Below are positions 32,315 through 44,152 of a stretch of 64,000 nucleotides of DNA, piece by piece. Position 1 is the stretch's first letter, and each line of letters begins with the position of its first letter. The stretch is from Phlebotomus papatasi (Eukaryota > Arthropoda > Insecta > Diptera > Psychodidae): assembly GCF_024763615.1 (NCBI RefSeq), contig NC_077224.1, positions 50,168,712 to 50,232,711 on the forward strand, read 5' to 3'. The notes under the pieces are model-generated. The model searched no databases. It had not been told where the DNA came from and was given only the letters and a program-made list of their open reading frames with translations. A program made the position numbers and the translations under genes.

Positions 32315-34480
32315 CCTAAGAAATCTCTCAGGACTGAAGCCCGACAAAACTGTCGATTTTTAGCTCCAGATCGGCACGATTTTGCCGATCGCCGCTTACG
32401 ATTCACCCTGAGAGCCACTTATTCACCCCTTGCTGCTATTACCTGCTACCTCTCAATTTACCCTCTGCGTACCGTTTACATAAGCTTTATTTTTTACGAT
32501 CTTTTCTTAAAACTGAGCTTAAGTATTATATTTTATTTTCACTTCCGGTTCAAATTTCGGGCGCTTTCTGTTTACTGTAGGCGGAACACATTGTTAGTCT
32601 TTTTTCAATTATAACAGACAGAGACGTATGATCCGGGGTTACATAATATCACACAGTGTGATTCAAATATTTTTCTCATATATCATTTGCTGGCTAATTC
32701 TGCCTCGATATCTCCTAATAATTTTCAAAGCCTAACGAAAATAAGGCGTAATCTTAAAATATTTCTGGATAGAGCATACAGGAACTCATTGTGTTTGAAA
32801 AATTAAAATAAAATGTCAAATGATCACAGATCTAATACAGTCAATAATTTTCTAAGATACATTTGTTTTTTTCCGACATATTACACTAAAAGGATTATCA
32901 TAAAAGTTGAGATTCTTCCCTTCCAAATTTGTATTTTAAGCCAAGGTATCGTATATTGTGACGTAAAATATTCATCGAATATATATATAAGGGCTACCAT
33001 GAAGGTGAATGTGTATGAAAAGGGGTTAAATTCAATTAGCAACAACAAGTCTGATGTGGAATATTACACAAATTCCCTAACCCACCATTCGCTCATAATT
33101 ACGGACAGACGATTTGCTTTACTTGTACAGTGTGTATTTGAAAAGTGGGTGGTTGAGGCATTCAACTTTCCCTCGGCGACCCTCAACTCCCAAGCCCCTA
33201 CAACTCTTCAGCAGACCCATCATCAAGTATTGTATAATTATGCAAGTTTCTAATGCTGAGTTTGATTTACCCACCCCCAAACCTCCTGCTCTATTGATTG
33301 AGATAATTAAGGATAGCTGGCATTTCATTATATTGTTTGAACAAGTTCAACAGAGAACACAAAGGCCAGCAATTCAGAACCGTATTAATTTGTGCAAAAT
33401 GGATTTTAAGGTGATTCTGCGGGTGATTTTCTATGTGATATGGGTTTAGAAGTGTACCTTTTTGTTTCTTGCAAAAGATTTTTTGATTACCATTTATGGA
33501 TAATTTATGCGAACTGCTCTCATAGCAGTAAAAAAGTTTATTTAAAAAAATATCAGCAAAAAAAACTTTCCTCACAAAGATGAATGCTTAGACATTGTCC
33601 ATTACTTCGGAAAAGTTTACAAAATTTATGATTTAGTTTTTATATATATCTAAATTGGAGATACTAAGACAGTATGACAAATAAAATATAGGGGTCCTTG
33701 AAAATCCGAAGTTGATATCTCAAATCTTTAGCCTACACAAACCCTACATAGATAAGTGAATGTAACACACCTCAAATTCTATCTGGTATATTCAAATCAA
33801 ATGTAACAAATATTAATTTTATTTCTTTTTGTTTTCTTTTTATTATCATAATTATCGCACCTTTTAAAATCCTGTTTGATTTTCAGATCTATAACAATAG
33901 ATCTATGTAAATGATTTTTTTGGGAATACTCTCAAAGTCCAATTTAAACTCCAACATTTTATCTTTATGAATAAATTGCCTCTTTATCGTGGTATATCGC
34001 CTACCTTCACTTGAGTAATTTAGAGAAAAACGATTGTGCAATTCGCAATTGGAAAATTCTCTGGTAATGAAGCAGCAATGTGCAATAAACAGAAGATGGA
34101 AATATTTACTGAATCAACCCATTTTAATTGAGCCAAAATGGTTGAATTCATTTAAGCACGGAATCTGTTTATTCCGCCCAATTAGCACTAATGAATATAC
34201 TCTGGTGTGTACCTTTTACGTAAATGAATTGACGGTCGTTTGTTTTTAGTTAGCTGCCCAGCTTTTTTTTTCACCATCTCACTACCCCGTCACAATTATT
34301 TTTCCATCAGAAGACCACCCACCGCCCGCAATTGAATCACATCTGAGAGGTTGCAACCATTCCATTTTTTGGCGCGAAAACTGGCAAAAGGATGGAACGG
34401 AGAAATGCACAAATTCTATGTCATCCAGACAATTTTCTCCTCATACTCAAATTTCCGCCTTTACGCGGCACGAGGACGAA
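32315..34480. other. Long stretch without recognised gene
   Basis: AT-rich, with a GC-richer part at about 33060-33260 and 34250-34480. The open frames at 32246-32614, 32813-33253 and 33114-33449 overlap others on the opposite strand and have no motif. It may include the upstream region of the possible promoter at 34.5 kb. Confidence 0.35.
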
Positions 34481-34488
34481 TCGAGGGG

Positions 34489-34530
34489 TATATAAACATT
34501 GCATGGAAATAATTCACAGTTCAGCACGGT
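34489..34530 (+). promoter_or_regulatory. Possible TATA/initiator core promoter
   Basis: TATATAAA lies at 34489-34496 and TTCAGC, with initiator-like TCAG at 34521-34524, follows about 32 bp downstream, the usual spacing in insect Pol II promoters. The upstream 80 bp is GC-richer than its surroundings. No convincing downstream exon is seen; the first ATG (34558) opens a frame of only a few codons. By chance such pairs occur in AT-rich DNA. Confidence 0.3.
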
Positions 34531-34657
34531 AAATGTTTTAACAATTTGGAAAACAAAATGTTGATTTTTCTATATAAAAGGGATTAACTCGTTTAGGGAC
34601 TGATGATCCGTGAACAAAAACAATTTTTTTACGATTGAAAGTTATTTTGGCCTTTAA

Positions 34658-34796
34658 TTGCCTCTGCACAATAGTAAAAATTTCTTTAAAAAATGTCTTT
34701 TTAAAGAAAATTTCCCCTATCCTTGTAGGCACGTCAGAACTTTTTAAAAAAAAAATCAATTTTTGACGAAAAGTGCTCTTAAGTGTGTAGACACCA
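34658..34796. mobile_element. Family F MITE, copy 2 (PIF/Harbinger-like)
   Basis: TAA flanks both sides (34655-34657, 34797-34799). Ends TTGCCTCTGCACAATAGT and the complement of TTAAGTGTGTAGACACCA. It shares the central TTTCCCCTATCC-TGTAGGCA with 29983-30116. 139 bp. Confidence 0.7.
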
Positions 34797-34833
34797 TAAA
34801 GTCAACAAAAATATTTTTTACTAGTCCTTAATG

Positions 34834-34912
34834 GTGTGGTTCCTGTCACGACTGTTTGATGGTTTCAGGATACGGTGAGGACTGGGAAAAACAGTCGAGA
34901 CAGGAACCAACA
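34834..34912. repeat. Short foldback, about 80 bp
   Basis: GTGGTTCCTGTCACGACTGT on the left pairs with ACAGTCGAGACAGGAACCAA on the right with few mismatches. The loop is about 35 bp. No gene context. Confidence 0.6.
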
Positions 34913-35190
34913 AAAAGAAAGGTTGATAATAGTTTTAGTAGGGTGCTAAAAAACATGTTCATTTTTCATTGTACTTCTAAAAGAGTTATTTACGAAAAAT
35001 GAACCTCATCTTTCCCGGAGTGACTATGAAGTAAAAGTGATTTATCAAAAAAGTAGTCTTCTTTGTGAGTTAGGTAATCGTTCTCCTTGATACTGTGATG
35101 TTTTGAAGAGATCCTGCCCAAGAAAGAAACGTCGGCAAAATAAAACAAAATTGCACCTTTGACTTTATTATTAAGGACGGTCGAAACCTA

Positions 35191-35443
35191 CACTGATAGA
35201 AATCCGAAAAAGTTAAAATAACATTCCGGAAATTTTTATTTTACCCTGCAGTATTGATCCGAAATTGGTGTAAATATTATGCTTTATAGTTGTATTAGAG
35301 GTTAAAATGACCCTTTTTCATGTTAATTCTACACTTAAAAAGATGTAAAATTAACATTAAAAAATGTTGATATATTTTTACACCTAAAAAGTGTTAAAGT
35401 TATGAGAAAAAATGTTAAACGCACCCCCGTTTTTTTCTTAGTG
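35191..35443. mobile_element. TA-flanked MITE, ends CACTGATAGAAA
   Basis: TA lies on both sides (35189-35190, 35444-35445). Ends CACTGATAGAAATCCG and the complement of CGTTTTTTTCTTAGTG. Internal words such as TGTAAAATTAACAT and GGTGTAAATATT recur. 253 bp, non-coding; Tc1/mariner-type target preference. Confidence 0.65.
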
Positions 35444-36534
35444 TATAGCTAAATCCTGGGTTTACTTTTGCACTAATAACTAGCTCGCTTAGAGGTTCGT
35501 TCCTGAGATATTTTATTTCCATTTTCGGTTATAACTTCCCCAAATATGTCTTGACGAAAAATAGAAAGTCTTGCTGAATTTGTATTTCATTTCGAAACTT
35601 TTCAAAAACTCAGTAACACAGTGTTTATTTTTTTTATTTATAGTTTAGATATTTTATTAAAGCCTGAATTCTTTTTACGAGAATAATGCACTTTAATTAA
35701 ATCCTATGTAGCTAGTAGTTCTTTATTACTGCTCGAACTCAAAAAGATAGAAGTTTCAACTTGTGACACGGCTAGAGGCCAAACGGTAAGAGATATCGAC
35801 TTCCGGTCTTCGACGACATCTCCGTAAGTCAACATTATTTAGGACCACCCCCTTCCTTCTCCTTCAAAACCATGTGTTTTTGGTTTATTTCAAAAACGGT
35901 TTCAATGATTTCTTTCATTTTCGAATATGTCTTAGAGGTAGTCAAGGCGAATATTTCGTCCTTGGATGGACACTTATGTTCGAAAACCATTTCGATATCA
36001 AATTTTCAAATCTTGATATTTCCAACCCGACTGCATCGGATTTAATTGGTCATGATTCGGTACAGTACCCGTAATTGATAAACCTTTCTCAAAAATTTTT
36101 CAAAAATAGTTTATATTTGTTCGAAATCTTGTGAAGTGTAAATTTTGTTTGGTTGAAGGCCAAACTGTGAGATATAGACTTCCAGTCTTCGACGACTCCC
36201 CCAAAAGTCAACACTATCTAGGACAGTCTTTTTCCCTTTCCCTACCTCCTCCTTCCTATCCAAAACCATGATTTTTGGTTTATTTCGAAAACGGCTTCTA
36301 CGATTTCTTTTATTTTCGAATATGTTTTAGAGACACTCAAGGCAAATATTTCGTCCATGGACACCTATGTTTCAAATTCATTTCGATATCGAATTTTCGA
36401 AGATCAAGGGTTATAGACTTTAGAGACCGTTTTTTTTTTGCCGAATGGGATGATGTTTGAGCTCGTTAGAATGTTCTTGAAATTTCTAACAATGCTGAAC
36501 CAGTTCCTATCCTCCTAAAATTTATTGTATTACT

Positions 36535-36788
36535 AATAACAATAATGGTGGCACAACGTTCCATAAAGGAACTTAGGCTTTCCCGCAAGGGGAGTTCGGA
36601 ATATCCCTCCTATACAAGGATGGGGTTGTCAGTCCCATGTCTCGTTTAATCAAGTGCAGTGAAGCTGACCGGATAAAATTCTTACACTTTCAAAGCCAGA
36701 AAAATTCTTGATGACCTAAAAGAGATTCGAATCCGGGACACTTGCATCATAGAGCCAGTGCTCTACCACTTGACCCATTGAATGCCCC
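36535..36788 (-). mobile_element. tRNA-derived SINE, full length
   Basis: A 13-bp duplication TTATTGTATTACT flanks it (36522-36534, 36789-36801). On the minus strand it starts GGGGCATTCAATGGGTC, has an A-box region GGGTCAAGTGGTAGAGC (plus 36760-36777) and a B box GGATTCGAATC (plus 36724-36734), and ends CACCATTATTGTTATT. Head, boxes, tail and duplication together make this a tRNA-type SINE of about 254 bp. A truncated head of the same kind lies at 52548-52592. Confidence 0.85.
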
Positions 36789-36891
36789 TTATTGTATTAC
36801 TCCTAAGTTTTCTTAAGAGATTTATGAATCAATTCAAAGGTTGTGATGGACTGATAAACGGTCAATTATACGAAAACTTTTAAGGTAATAG

Positions 36892-37321
36892 TAGGGTAAG
36901 TGTGCCAAATTTCGGCATAGTCGCATGCAAGCGCCAAAGTCTCAAGTTTGAAATGTAATATCTTTAATAGAAATTGATTTCTTTCATTCCTTCTACTTAA
37001 GGAATGTTGCTTAGAACCTTGTAGAGAGTTTATCGTCTTTATTTACTTTAAAATCATTCTTTATACATTTTAAAATGAATAAAAATTTAGACATAGCTTG
37101 GTGCCCTATTTCGGCCACCTTCATTCTCATAGTTCCTTGCCCTTCGGGACTTCTTCCAATGCCTTTTTCACGTCATTTTGTTTGTCGAAGCTACATTTTT
37201 TGTTATTCTTTTGCATTGTATAATCTCTACAGTATGTAAAAACTAAAAATTCATGGAAATTCGAGGAACAAAAAAGGTGGCCGGAATTGCAAGCTGGTCG
37301 GAATTTGGCACACTTACCCTA
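36892..37321. mobile_element. TA-target element, word TTTCGGC, copy 1
   Basis: 430 bp, ends TAGGGTAAGTGTGCC and GGCACACTTACCCTA. The word appears as AATTTCGGCATAG, TATTTCGGCCACC, GGTGGCCGGAATT and GGTCGGAATTTGG. It interrupts repeat J at a TA; uninterrupted J reads GTATAGCATCTGAGTCACG. Copies lie at 38653-39083, 57616-57952 and, split, 57561-58239. Confidence 0.9.
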
Positions 37322-37374
37322 TCTCAGTCACGAGTTTGATCATTTCGCACAGTAAGACATGCTTTGTATTTTGC

Positions 37375-38650
37375 CACCCCTTTTCTTAAATGATGTAGTC
37401 CGTTATTCATTACAAGAGTATTAATTTTATACGTCCCCTATTTTTCATACAGTACTGTATCATACTTTAGAGCAGTTTAGTTCTTCCACTGCTTGCGCAC
37501 TTCTGAGCATGAGGGAAGCGTTATTGTTCAATGACTTGATTCAATTGGATCTGGCTGCTGATTTTCGGCGGCCACTCTCACACTCCTGGTTCTTCAGTCT
37601 GCCGCCAAAACCCCAAACCCCGGCTAGTACACGACAAACCAATTCAATTATTTCGGTGCAGCGGGATTTGCAATGACGAGTCGCCGACGACAGCTTTTCG
37701 GATGGTGTGTATGTGTGCGGTTGAAATGGTGCTAAGGGTGGGCCCAGGGTCCCCAAACTCCCACGGAAGTTCCCGTCAGAGTGACACACTATCGTAAATT
37801 GAATTTTCCAAAAAGGGGGAGATATTACCCGCACAAACTTGAAGTGCAGAGTCAGGAAGGATTTTTGTAAATCAGCGTCTCCCAATAAGACAATCATAAG
37901 ATTTTCATATCAATTTGCCACCCCTTTTACCTCTTTCTTGTTCAAAATTTAATTTTTGTTTTCGAAAAAGTAGAATAGGAAAACCACCTTTTGGATGGGA
38001 AAACTTTATAGATTGTCATGCGGAAATTTTGGATGATGAGAGAGTGTCTTTTAGTGCTTGTGTTTAAATTGATTAAAATATGGGAGAGTGGTGTAGTTTT
38101 AAACATGCACGGCTTTGAAAATTTACGATTATGGAATAACGAAATAAAAATAAAATATGCTGTAGAGCAGACCCGGGAAGAAATATTGAGGAAACTACTA
38201 TTTATTCATAGTAAACACCTCCCTTCGTATTCATGGAAATTTTATCAGCCTGATACGAATATATTTTTTACAAATTATACACAATGGAAAATTACATTTG
38301 CTGGCTAATTCTACCCCGGTCTCCCCTATATTTTAAAATAGCCAATACCCAAGACATTCTGCTATTTGAGGACAAATTGTACTTACATTGAGCGTATAAA
38401 ACTTCACCGTCAGTTTTCTTATAAGAAAATATCCAAAATGAACCACCTGTACTTCGTCCTTGATAGCAAATCAATTTAAAAGATATACTACAACTGCCTA
38501 CACTGCCCCAACCTCCCCTGCCTATTTTAAATAAAACTGTGTCGAATATCAAAAAAGCCGAAAAAGCATAGAAATTATTTTACAGTACAATGCATTAGCA
38601 GTATTAAAGCAATTTAAATAGTTGATTTAAATATTTTGAAAAATATTAAA
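37375..38650. other. No gene recognised
   Basis: GC-richer at about 37540-37880, where a minus-strand frame of 118 codons (37541-37897) lacks motifs. Near 38300-38335 the string TTCTACCCCGGTCTCCCCTA resembles a TA-target element end. Otherwise unremarkable. Confidence 0.35.
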
Positions 38651-38652
38651 TA

Positions 38653-39083
38653 TAGGGTAAGTGTACCAAATTTCGGCATAGTCCCATGCAAGCGCAGAAG
38701 TCTTAAGTTTAAAATGTAATATTTTTAATACGAATTGAGTTCGTTTGTTTTTTTTTTTTATGACGAGTATTGCTTGGAACTTTATAGACAGTCTATCGTC
38801 TTTATTTTCTCTACATTCTTTTTTAATGCATTTTAAAATGAATAAAAATGTAGACATAGCATTGGTGGCCTATTCCGGCCACTTTCATTCTCATAGTTTC
38901 TTGTCCTTCCAGAATTCTTTCAATGTCTTTTTCACATCAATTCGTTTGTCGAAGCGACATTTTTCGTTATTATTTGCATTTTATAATCTTTAGAGTTTGC
39001 AAAAACTAAAAAATCATGCATATTCGAAGAAAAAAAATGTGGCCGAAATTGCAAGCTGGCCGGAATTTGGCACATTTACCCTA
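38653..39083. mobile_element. TA-target element, word TTTCGGC, copy 2
   Basis: 431 bp, ends TAGGGTAAGTGTACC and GGCACATTTACCCTA. Same orientation and length as copy 1, with words AATTTCGGCATAG, ATTCCGGCCACT, TGGCCGAAATTGC and TGGCCGGAATTTGG. Its 82-codon frame at 38745-38993 is not a known protein. Confidence 0.9.
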
Positions 39084-39089
39084 ATAAAT

Positions 39090-39835
39090 TTTTAAGAGCT
39101 TAACAAATATCTCGAAAAAAGTAAAATCAGAGATAACAAGTTGTATTAAATATTTGCAATTAAATAAAATATGTCCAACAAATATATTTCTTTTAAAACA
39201 ATTTTTTGCATTATTGCTTTATTTAACTGACACTGGAAACGATAAGTATAAAAAAAATTATAACATAATATTTAATTATGCGTACATAATGCTTAACTTT
39301 TTAATGAATATTAAATCCTTAAAGATAGTTAATAGATAAAACATTTCAAAATATCAAAAAATACATCTTGCATCTATTTTTTAATTCAAAGATGAAATAA
39401 AAATCTTTAGTGAAAACTGTTATAAAGAGGAATAATTATCAGAATATTTTAGGCCACACCCCTTTTCAGAGTTCAAAGCAACTTAAAACTTCAGTTTTCT
39501 TTATTAAATCTAAAAAGAAGTTACTGTAATGGTTTACGAAACCCCCCTCCCACAATCTTGACTTGAAAATCTTCATGATCTTTTAAATGCACAAATAGGC
39601 CACGCCTTTCTCAGGAATTTAAATAAAGAGGAGCAAGACGCAACAATAGTGAATAAAAGTAATCCTAATTTTTTGTATATAAAAAAAGATTATTATAATA
39701 TTTCATAAGGACTATGAAAATCTCTAAGGACGTGACGTATTTTTTCGACAAACCATTCTGCCTAATCTACACCTATAAAAGAAATCAAGAAGTGATTATT
39801 TTAAAAATTGAAAATTATGAACTACAATTTTTTAC
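39090..39835. repeat. AT-rich block with two GGCCACGCC boxes
   Basis: AGGCCACACCCC at 39451-39462 and GGCCACGCC at about 39598-39606, 146 bp apart, with AAGTTACTGTAATGG between them, similar to the 3.5-4.2 kb block. Nothing else is recognised. Confidence 0.4.
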
Positions 39836-39838
39836 AGA

Positions 39839-40922
39839 TAGGGTAAATTAAGATAATTCAAAAGCTGCTCCAAGTGGAAATTTTTCGCTACTCCAAATGG
39901 AAACGTCATTGTTTTCATGATAAATACAGTACTAAATTACTATTTTTTCATTATATTTTCTATATCACAGTTTCATTATTCAGTTAATTTTGCCCCAAAT
40001 AAAGCGAAAATCCATTCATATTCACAAATTTTGATTTGTTAATTTCTCAGAAAAATTAAAAGTGTACATTTCACCATCGAATTTTTCATCGATCGACTAT
40101 GTTTTCCAATGAAAAACACAATGAGGTGACCGTTGTTTATTCATTTTGTTTAACATTTATGTCATATTTCTGGCTAATTTTAGTTAAATTAAGTGCTAAT
40201 ATTTATTGTTAATGGCATGTGAAGTTTTTAAATGAAATAAGGTAAAGTACCCTTTATTCGACCGGTTCCTCTATTCGACCAGTAGATTTATTTATTCAAT
40301 TTAATTATATTTGCTATAATATTTTGTATATGATCTAACATTAATAGGTCAATTATTCTTTAAATAATACGAATAGAAATTGACGAAATTCACCATCAAA
40401 TATTCAAAAATTAACCCACCGGTCGAATAGAGGAACCCGGTCGAGTAAGGGTACTTTACCTTAATTACCTATTTCGTGAACAAAAAGGATTTTTCTGATC
40501 CAAATGCTTAGGAAACCCCGGAAATATGATTTTTTTGGAGAGACTTTCTTATTGTTTTAGATGGGAAAGGAGAAAAGACCAGGAATAAGAACAAATCCTG
40601 CACTCAGGAGTAACTCTACAAGGTTTTGGAAGCCTTTCGTCGCGGTTTCACTTACACTGTTTGTCTCCAATTAGAAACTTTCCTTTGTCTCCATTTGGAT
40701 TAATATGTTTCCGATAGAAGTATTTTACGCTCGCGTATTTTTCTTGTATTTAAGAAGTATTCAAATTATATCTAAAGAATTTTCACTAAACAGTAACATT
40801 CTAGAAAAGTCAATGAGCGAATTTATGTAATTCTCTTCAGAAAAATTGTGAACTTAATGTGTTGAATTTTCTATCAAAGTTAAAGCGTCTGTAAATGGTT
40901 TTTAATTAGTACATTTACCCTA
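39839..40922. mobile_element. TA-target element, word CTCCAAATGGAAA, interrupted
   Basis: Begins TAGGGTAAATTAAG and ends TACATTTACCCTA. Words: GCTCCAAGTGGAAA, ACTCCAAATGGAAAC, TCTCCAATTAGAAAC, TCTCCATTTGGA. The segment TTCATGATAAATACAGTACT is shared with the 44962-45205 element, and AGACTTTCTTATTGTTTTAG with 22684-22903. A second TA-target element lies within (40238-40463). About 1.08 kb. Confidence 0.7.
40238..40463. mobile_element. TA-target element, word ATTCGACCGGTTCC
   Basis: Ends TAAGGTAAAGTACCC and GGGTACTTTACCTTA. Words TTATTCGACCGGTTCCTC and CTATTCGACCAG on the left; CCGGTCGAATAGAGGAACC and CGGTCGAGTAAGG on the right. 226 bp, nested in the larger element. Confidence 0.85.
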
Positions 40923-40974
40923 TGGTACAGTATACGATGTAAAAAATGGTAGCAAACCGGGTACCAATACCAAA

Positions 40975-41300
40975 TTGTTCGTAAATGTTCGTAAACACAC
41001 AAAAACTTTTCGTAAAAATTTGTCATTTGTTCGCAAATTTTTGTATGCCTGACAAAATTTTACGTACAAATGATAAAATTTTACGAACATTTTTTATCTG
41101 TTTACGAATATTTTCAAACAAATGTTTTTAAAAGTAAAAAAAACTCGTCAAGTGATCATCTTACGAACAATGTTTAGGAAAATACAAATTTTTACAAACT
41201 TGATTGTAGGTTATACGATTTACGAGCATTTCGTTAATCCCCAATAGGAATACACAATCATTTACAAACTATTTCACAAAATATTTTTTTCTGTCAAATG
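40975..41300. repeat. TTTACGAACATT-repeat element, decayed copy
   Basis: Shares TGTTCGTAAACACACAAAAA, GTCAAGTGATCAT, ACGAACAATGTTT and an end ATTTTTTTCTGTC with 26573-27232. The word is more mutated here than in the 26.6-kb dimer. Confidence 0.7.
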
Positions 41301-41304
41301 AAAC

Positions 41305-42960
41305 TCTCACAGCATCTCACTTAGAATTCGAATTCCAGGTGAAGAAAATTTATGCAAAGACCAACTTATCCCTTGTTCTAAAAAGCTTCAGTAAGGTAAG
41401 TATTGCTTATTTCGAAATACAATTTTACTGATTCAAATAAACTAGCATCAAACGGAAGAGTTTGAGAATTCTATAAAGTGTTTTCGACTTTGTCACTCTT
41501 GATTTAGTTTAAAACTTACGCTTGTGGTTTTATCTCGTGTCTGCCGCCTCCTTTTGAGATGTAAAGGAAACTCTTTGTCACAAATCCATTTAACAAATTT
41601 GCGGAAAATTTCGTACATAAACAGACACACAAATAGTTAGCATAATGCTAGGATGGAGAAGGCCTTGCCCAGTTAGGTTTTGGAAAGGGTTGAGTGAAAT
41701 ATGCGTGACATATGCGATTTGCAAGGAACTCGAAAAAGGCGGACTTCCATCCAGTCATTTGATGCCATTGAACTGGAAATGCAGCAAATTCATGCCACCC
41801 TTTTCCCACCAATTCGTCCACCCACTTTGTCCTCAGATTTTTCAGCCACAAACAAACCACGAAAGATTCCTCCAGGATTCAAATAACTTATTCCAGGAAT
41901 GTGTGACGTTTAGTTTTATTTATTCATTTCGCCATTTAGCAGCTGAATTGGCGAAGAAGAGCAATTCTTCATTTGGGGGAAGATGTTAGGGAGGGGTTTG
42001 ATGGTTAGTGGCAAAACATGAACCAATTTCACTGCTGGCTTCCATCCTCGGATCCACAACACCAACAAGCTTTTTCCCGATGCCGAAGAGGGTAAAGATT
42101 AAAGGCAGACATTTGGAGTTTGATTTGCTGAAATAATTTTCAATTTTCTCAGAATTTCCGCAAAACATTTCTCTAGCAATCTACCCTTACCTCACAATCA
42201 AATCACGAAGAGAAAATTAATTGAGGCAATTTCACTAATTGGAAGACTTCCCATTTTAACGGATCATCAAGTCATATCGCACAGGAATGCTTGGGGATGA
42301 TTCTAAATGGGTCATTGATTCGTACTTGCAAATCTATGAGTATTTAGTGGATGAAGATCCCCTTCAAAATTTCTAGTACGTCCTTTCAACATTATTGCAC
42401 AAGTTGAGGATTTATGTAATTCCCGGTGTAAATTTTGAATTTGCAATCCAAAAATAGAACCACATTTGCACTAAGAATAAAATTCATTGAAACAATCAAT
42501 TTTATTTTATTGAATATAATTTATCTATAGACGAATAAATATAAAAATTAAATATTATTACCAAAAGATAACAGCTTGCAACTATTTTGCATTGCATGAG
42601 TGAGAGAAGTATCCCATAGATGAATCTCTGTAAAACATTGAAATATGTAAGCTATATCATTAACAGCAATGAGAATAACCGAGAGAATGTTCTTAATTAG
42701 ATCAAATATTGCTAAATAAATAGAAATAGAGCAAATAATTAAATGAACATTACGCTTTCATCTGAAATATCTCTCTCCCCTTTGCGGGGTCCATTTAGCT
42801 GATTTGTATTAATTTTTGCAGATCTTTTTTACTTTGAGCAGTGCACTTCTATAAAAATGGGATAAAATAGATATCACATTTTACAACTAAAATGACTAAA
42901 ATCAATTCGAAAATTTTTATTTTACTTAAGACATATACGTAAAAAAAAATAAAACATTTA
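41305..42960. other. Apparently single-copy DNA, no gene recognised
   Basis: A GC-richer stretch at about 41640-42080 carries overlapping frames in both directions (41645-41989, 41648-41860, 41701-41886) with no domain signature. The rest is AT-rich. Confidence 0.35.
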
Positions 42961-42961
42961 T

Positions 42962-43277
42962 TAGGGGAAAATGCTCATGCTATGATCCCAACCTTCATAA
43001 TTACGCGGGTTTTACGATAATAATAATAATAATAATAATCATCGCGGGTTTCGCGATGCAGAAATTGTTCTCGGGTTTCGCGATGCAGACACTGGGTTTC
43101 TCGAGTTTCGCGCTGCAAAAAGTGGGTTTCTCGGGTTTCGCGAAGCGTTTCTCGGACAATTGACGAGGGTTTCTCAATATGAGTTACCCCTTGGCGGAGT
43201 CACATTTATTCAGAAACATAAGAAAAATTTAGTAAAATTGAGATTATACGCAGCATGGGCATGGGCACTTTCCCCTA
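42962..43277. mobile_element. TA-target element with tandem TCGGGTTTCGCG words
   Basis: Ends TAGGGGAAAATGCTCATGC and GCATGGGCACTTTCCCCTA. Inside is an AAT trinucleotide array (about 43017-43039) and four tandem units of about 28 bp sharing CGGGTTTCGCGATGCAG (43045-43150). 316 bp. Confidence 0.75.
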
Positions 43278-43384
43278 ATCTTCAAACTCTCTATTGGCTT
43301 TTTTTTTTACTTTGAAATTTCGCATACAACCTTCATGGAATACATATTTTCAAAATATTTTCAAACGATCCCTGAGAAATGATA

Positions 43385-43620
43385 TCGCCGGAGGAAGCCA
43401 AAATCCCGAAATCCTTCATCCCGAAATCCAAAATCCCGAATGTTCAATATCCTGAACATGTGTAGAACAATTTCCCAAAACACAGAAAATTTCCCTTTGC
43501 CTCCAGCGGGCGCGGCTGCAATCGTGGGAGTAGCTATGACACTTTCAATCGGGATTTTGGCGTTCAGGATTTTAGCTTTCGGGATTTTGACCGGGACCCG
43601 ATGTCATAATAACCAAAGAC
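43385..43620. repeat. Foldback of GGGATTTTGGC words
   Basis: CCAAAATCCCGAAATCC units at 43398-43455 are mirrored by CGGGATTTTGGCGTTCAG and TTCGGGATTTTGACCGGG at 43547-43600. It is the same word as in the long hairpin at 44.15-44.73 kb. Confidence 0.6.
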
Positions 43621-44152
43621 GGTTAAAGACGGGAACCAAAGGTTCAAGACAAAGAGTTGGATTCCTCTGGGAAACCATTTATTAACGAAATTGTATACAC
43701 AAACATCCTTTGAAATTATATCAAAAATACTCTTTCAGACCGAGGCGTTCCTAAGGGTTTACGAAATTTAAATGTTCTAAAAAAAATCCATTATGTTGTT
43801 TTATTTACGATCTTACTTTTTAAATTCGGTCAAATAAAACCGGAGATACGGCACGTTGAGTTTCAAAAAACTTAATCCCCTATACCGAAAACCGTCAAAC
43901 TTACCGAAGAGAAACTAATGTAGCGGGCTTGGTTAACTTGAATATTCATAAGTGTTTGGCAAATGCTTCACAAAAAAAAACTTCGCCTGTTTGAACTACC
44001 ACACTGCCCTTTATCTACAATAAACCTCTACAATAACCTTTAATTGGATGATAATAAAAAAGTATGATATTAGTAACCGATCGCAGTCAAAAAACTGAGA
44101 ACCAAATACAATCTTGAAATTTCTTTTTCAATAAATCTAAATCTAAAATCTA

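Larger units (their letters stand above)
35745..37370 (+). repeat. Repeat J, copy 2: duplicated 5' part, SINE and MITE inside
   Basis: The 5' part occurs twice in tandem (about 35775-36035 and 36160-36410), each with GAGGCCAAACGGTAAGAG or its variant, then CTTCCGGTCTTCGACGAC, AACCATG-TTTTTGGTTTA and TTCGAATATGT. The 3' part continues to 37370 and is split by a SINE (36535-36788) and a TA-target element (36892-37321). After the latter, CTCAGTCACGAGTTTGA matches other J copies. J's class is unknown. Confidence 0.65.

Noticed and set aside
32813..33253. 146-codon plus-strand frame
   Set aside because: No motif, AT-driven composition, overlapped by frames on both strands and no splice or promoter context.
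36724..36788. tRNA gene on the minus strand (A and B boxes)
   Set aside because: The boxes are part of a SINE with target duplication and tail; the cloverleaf acceptor arm is not completed.
41645..41989. 114-codon frame beginning MLGWRRPCPVRFW
   Set aside because: No recognisable motif and opposed by a 70-codon frame on the minus strand.
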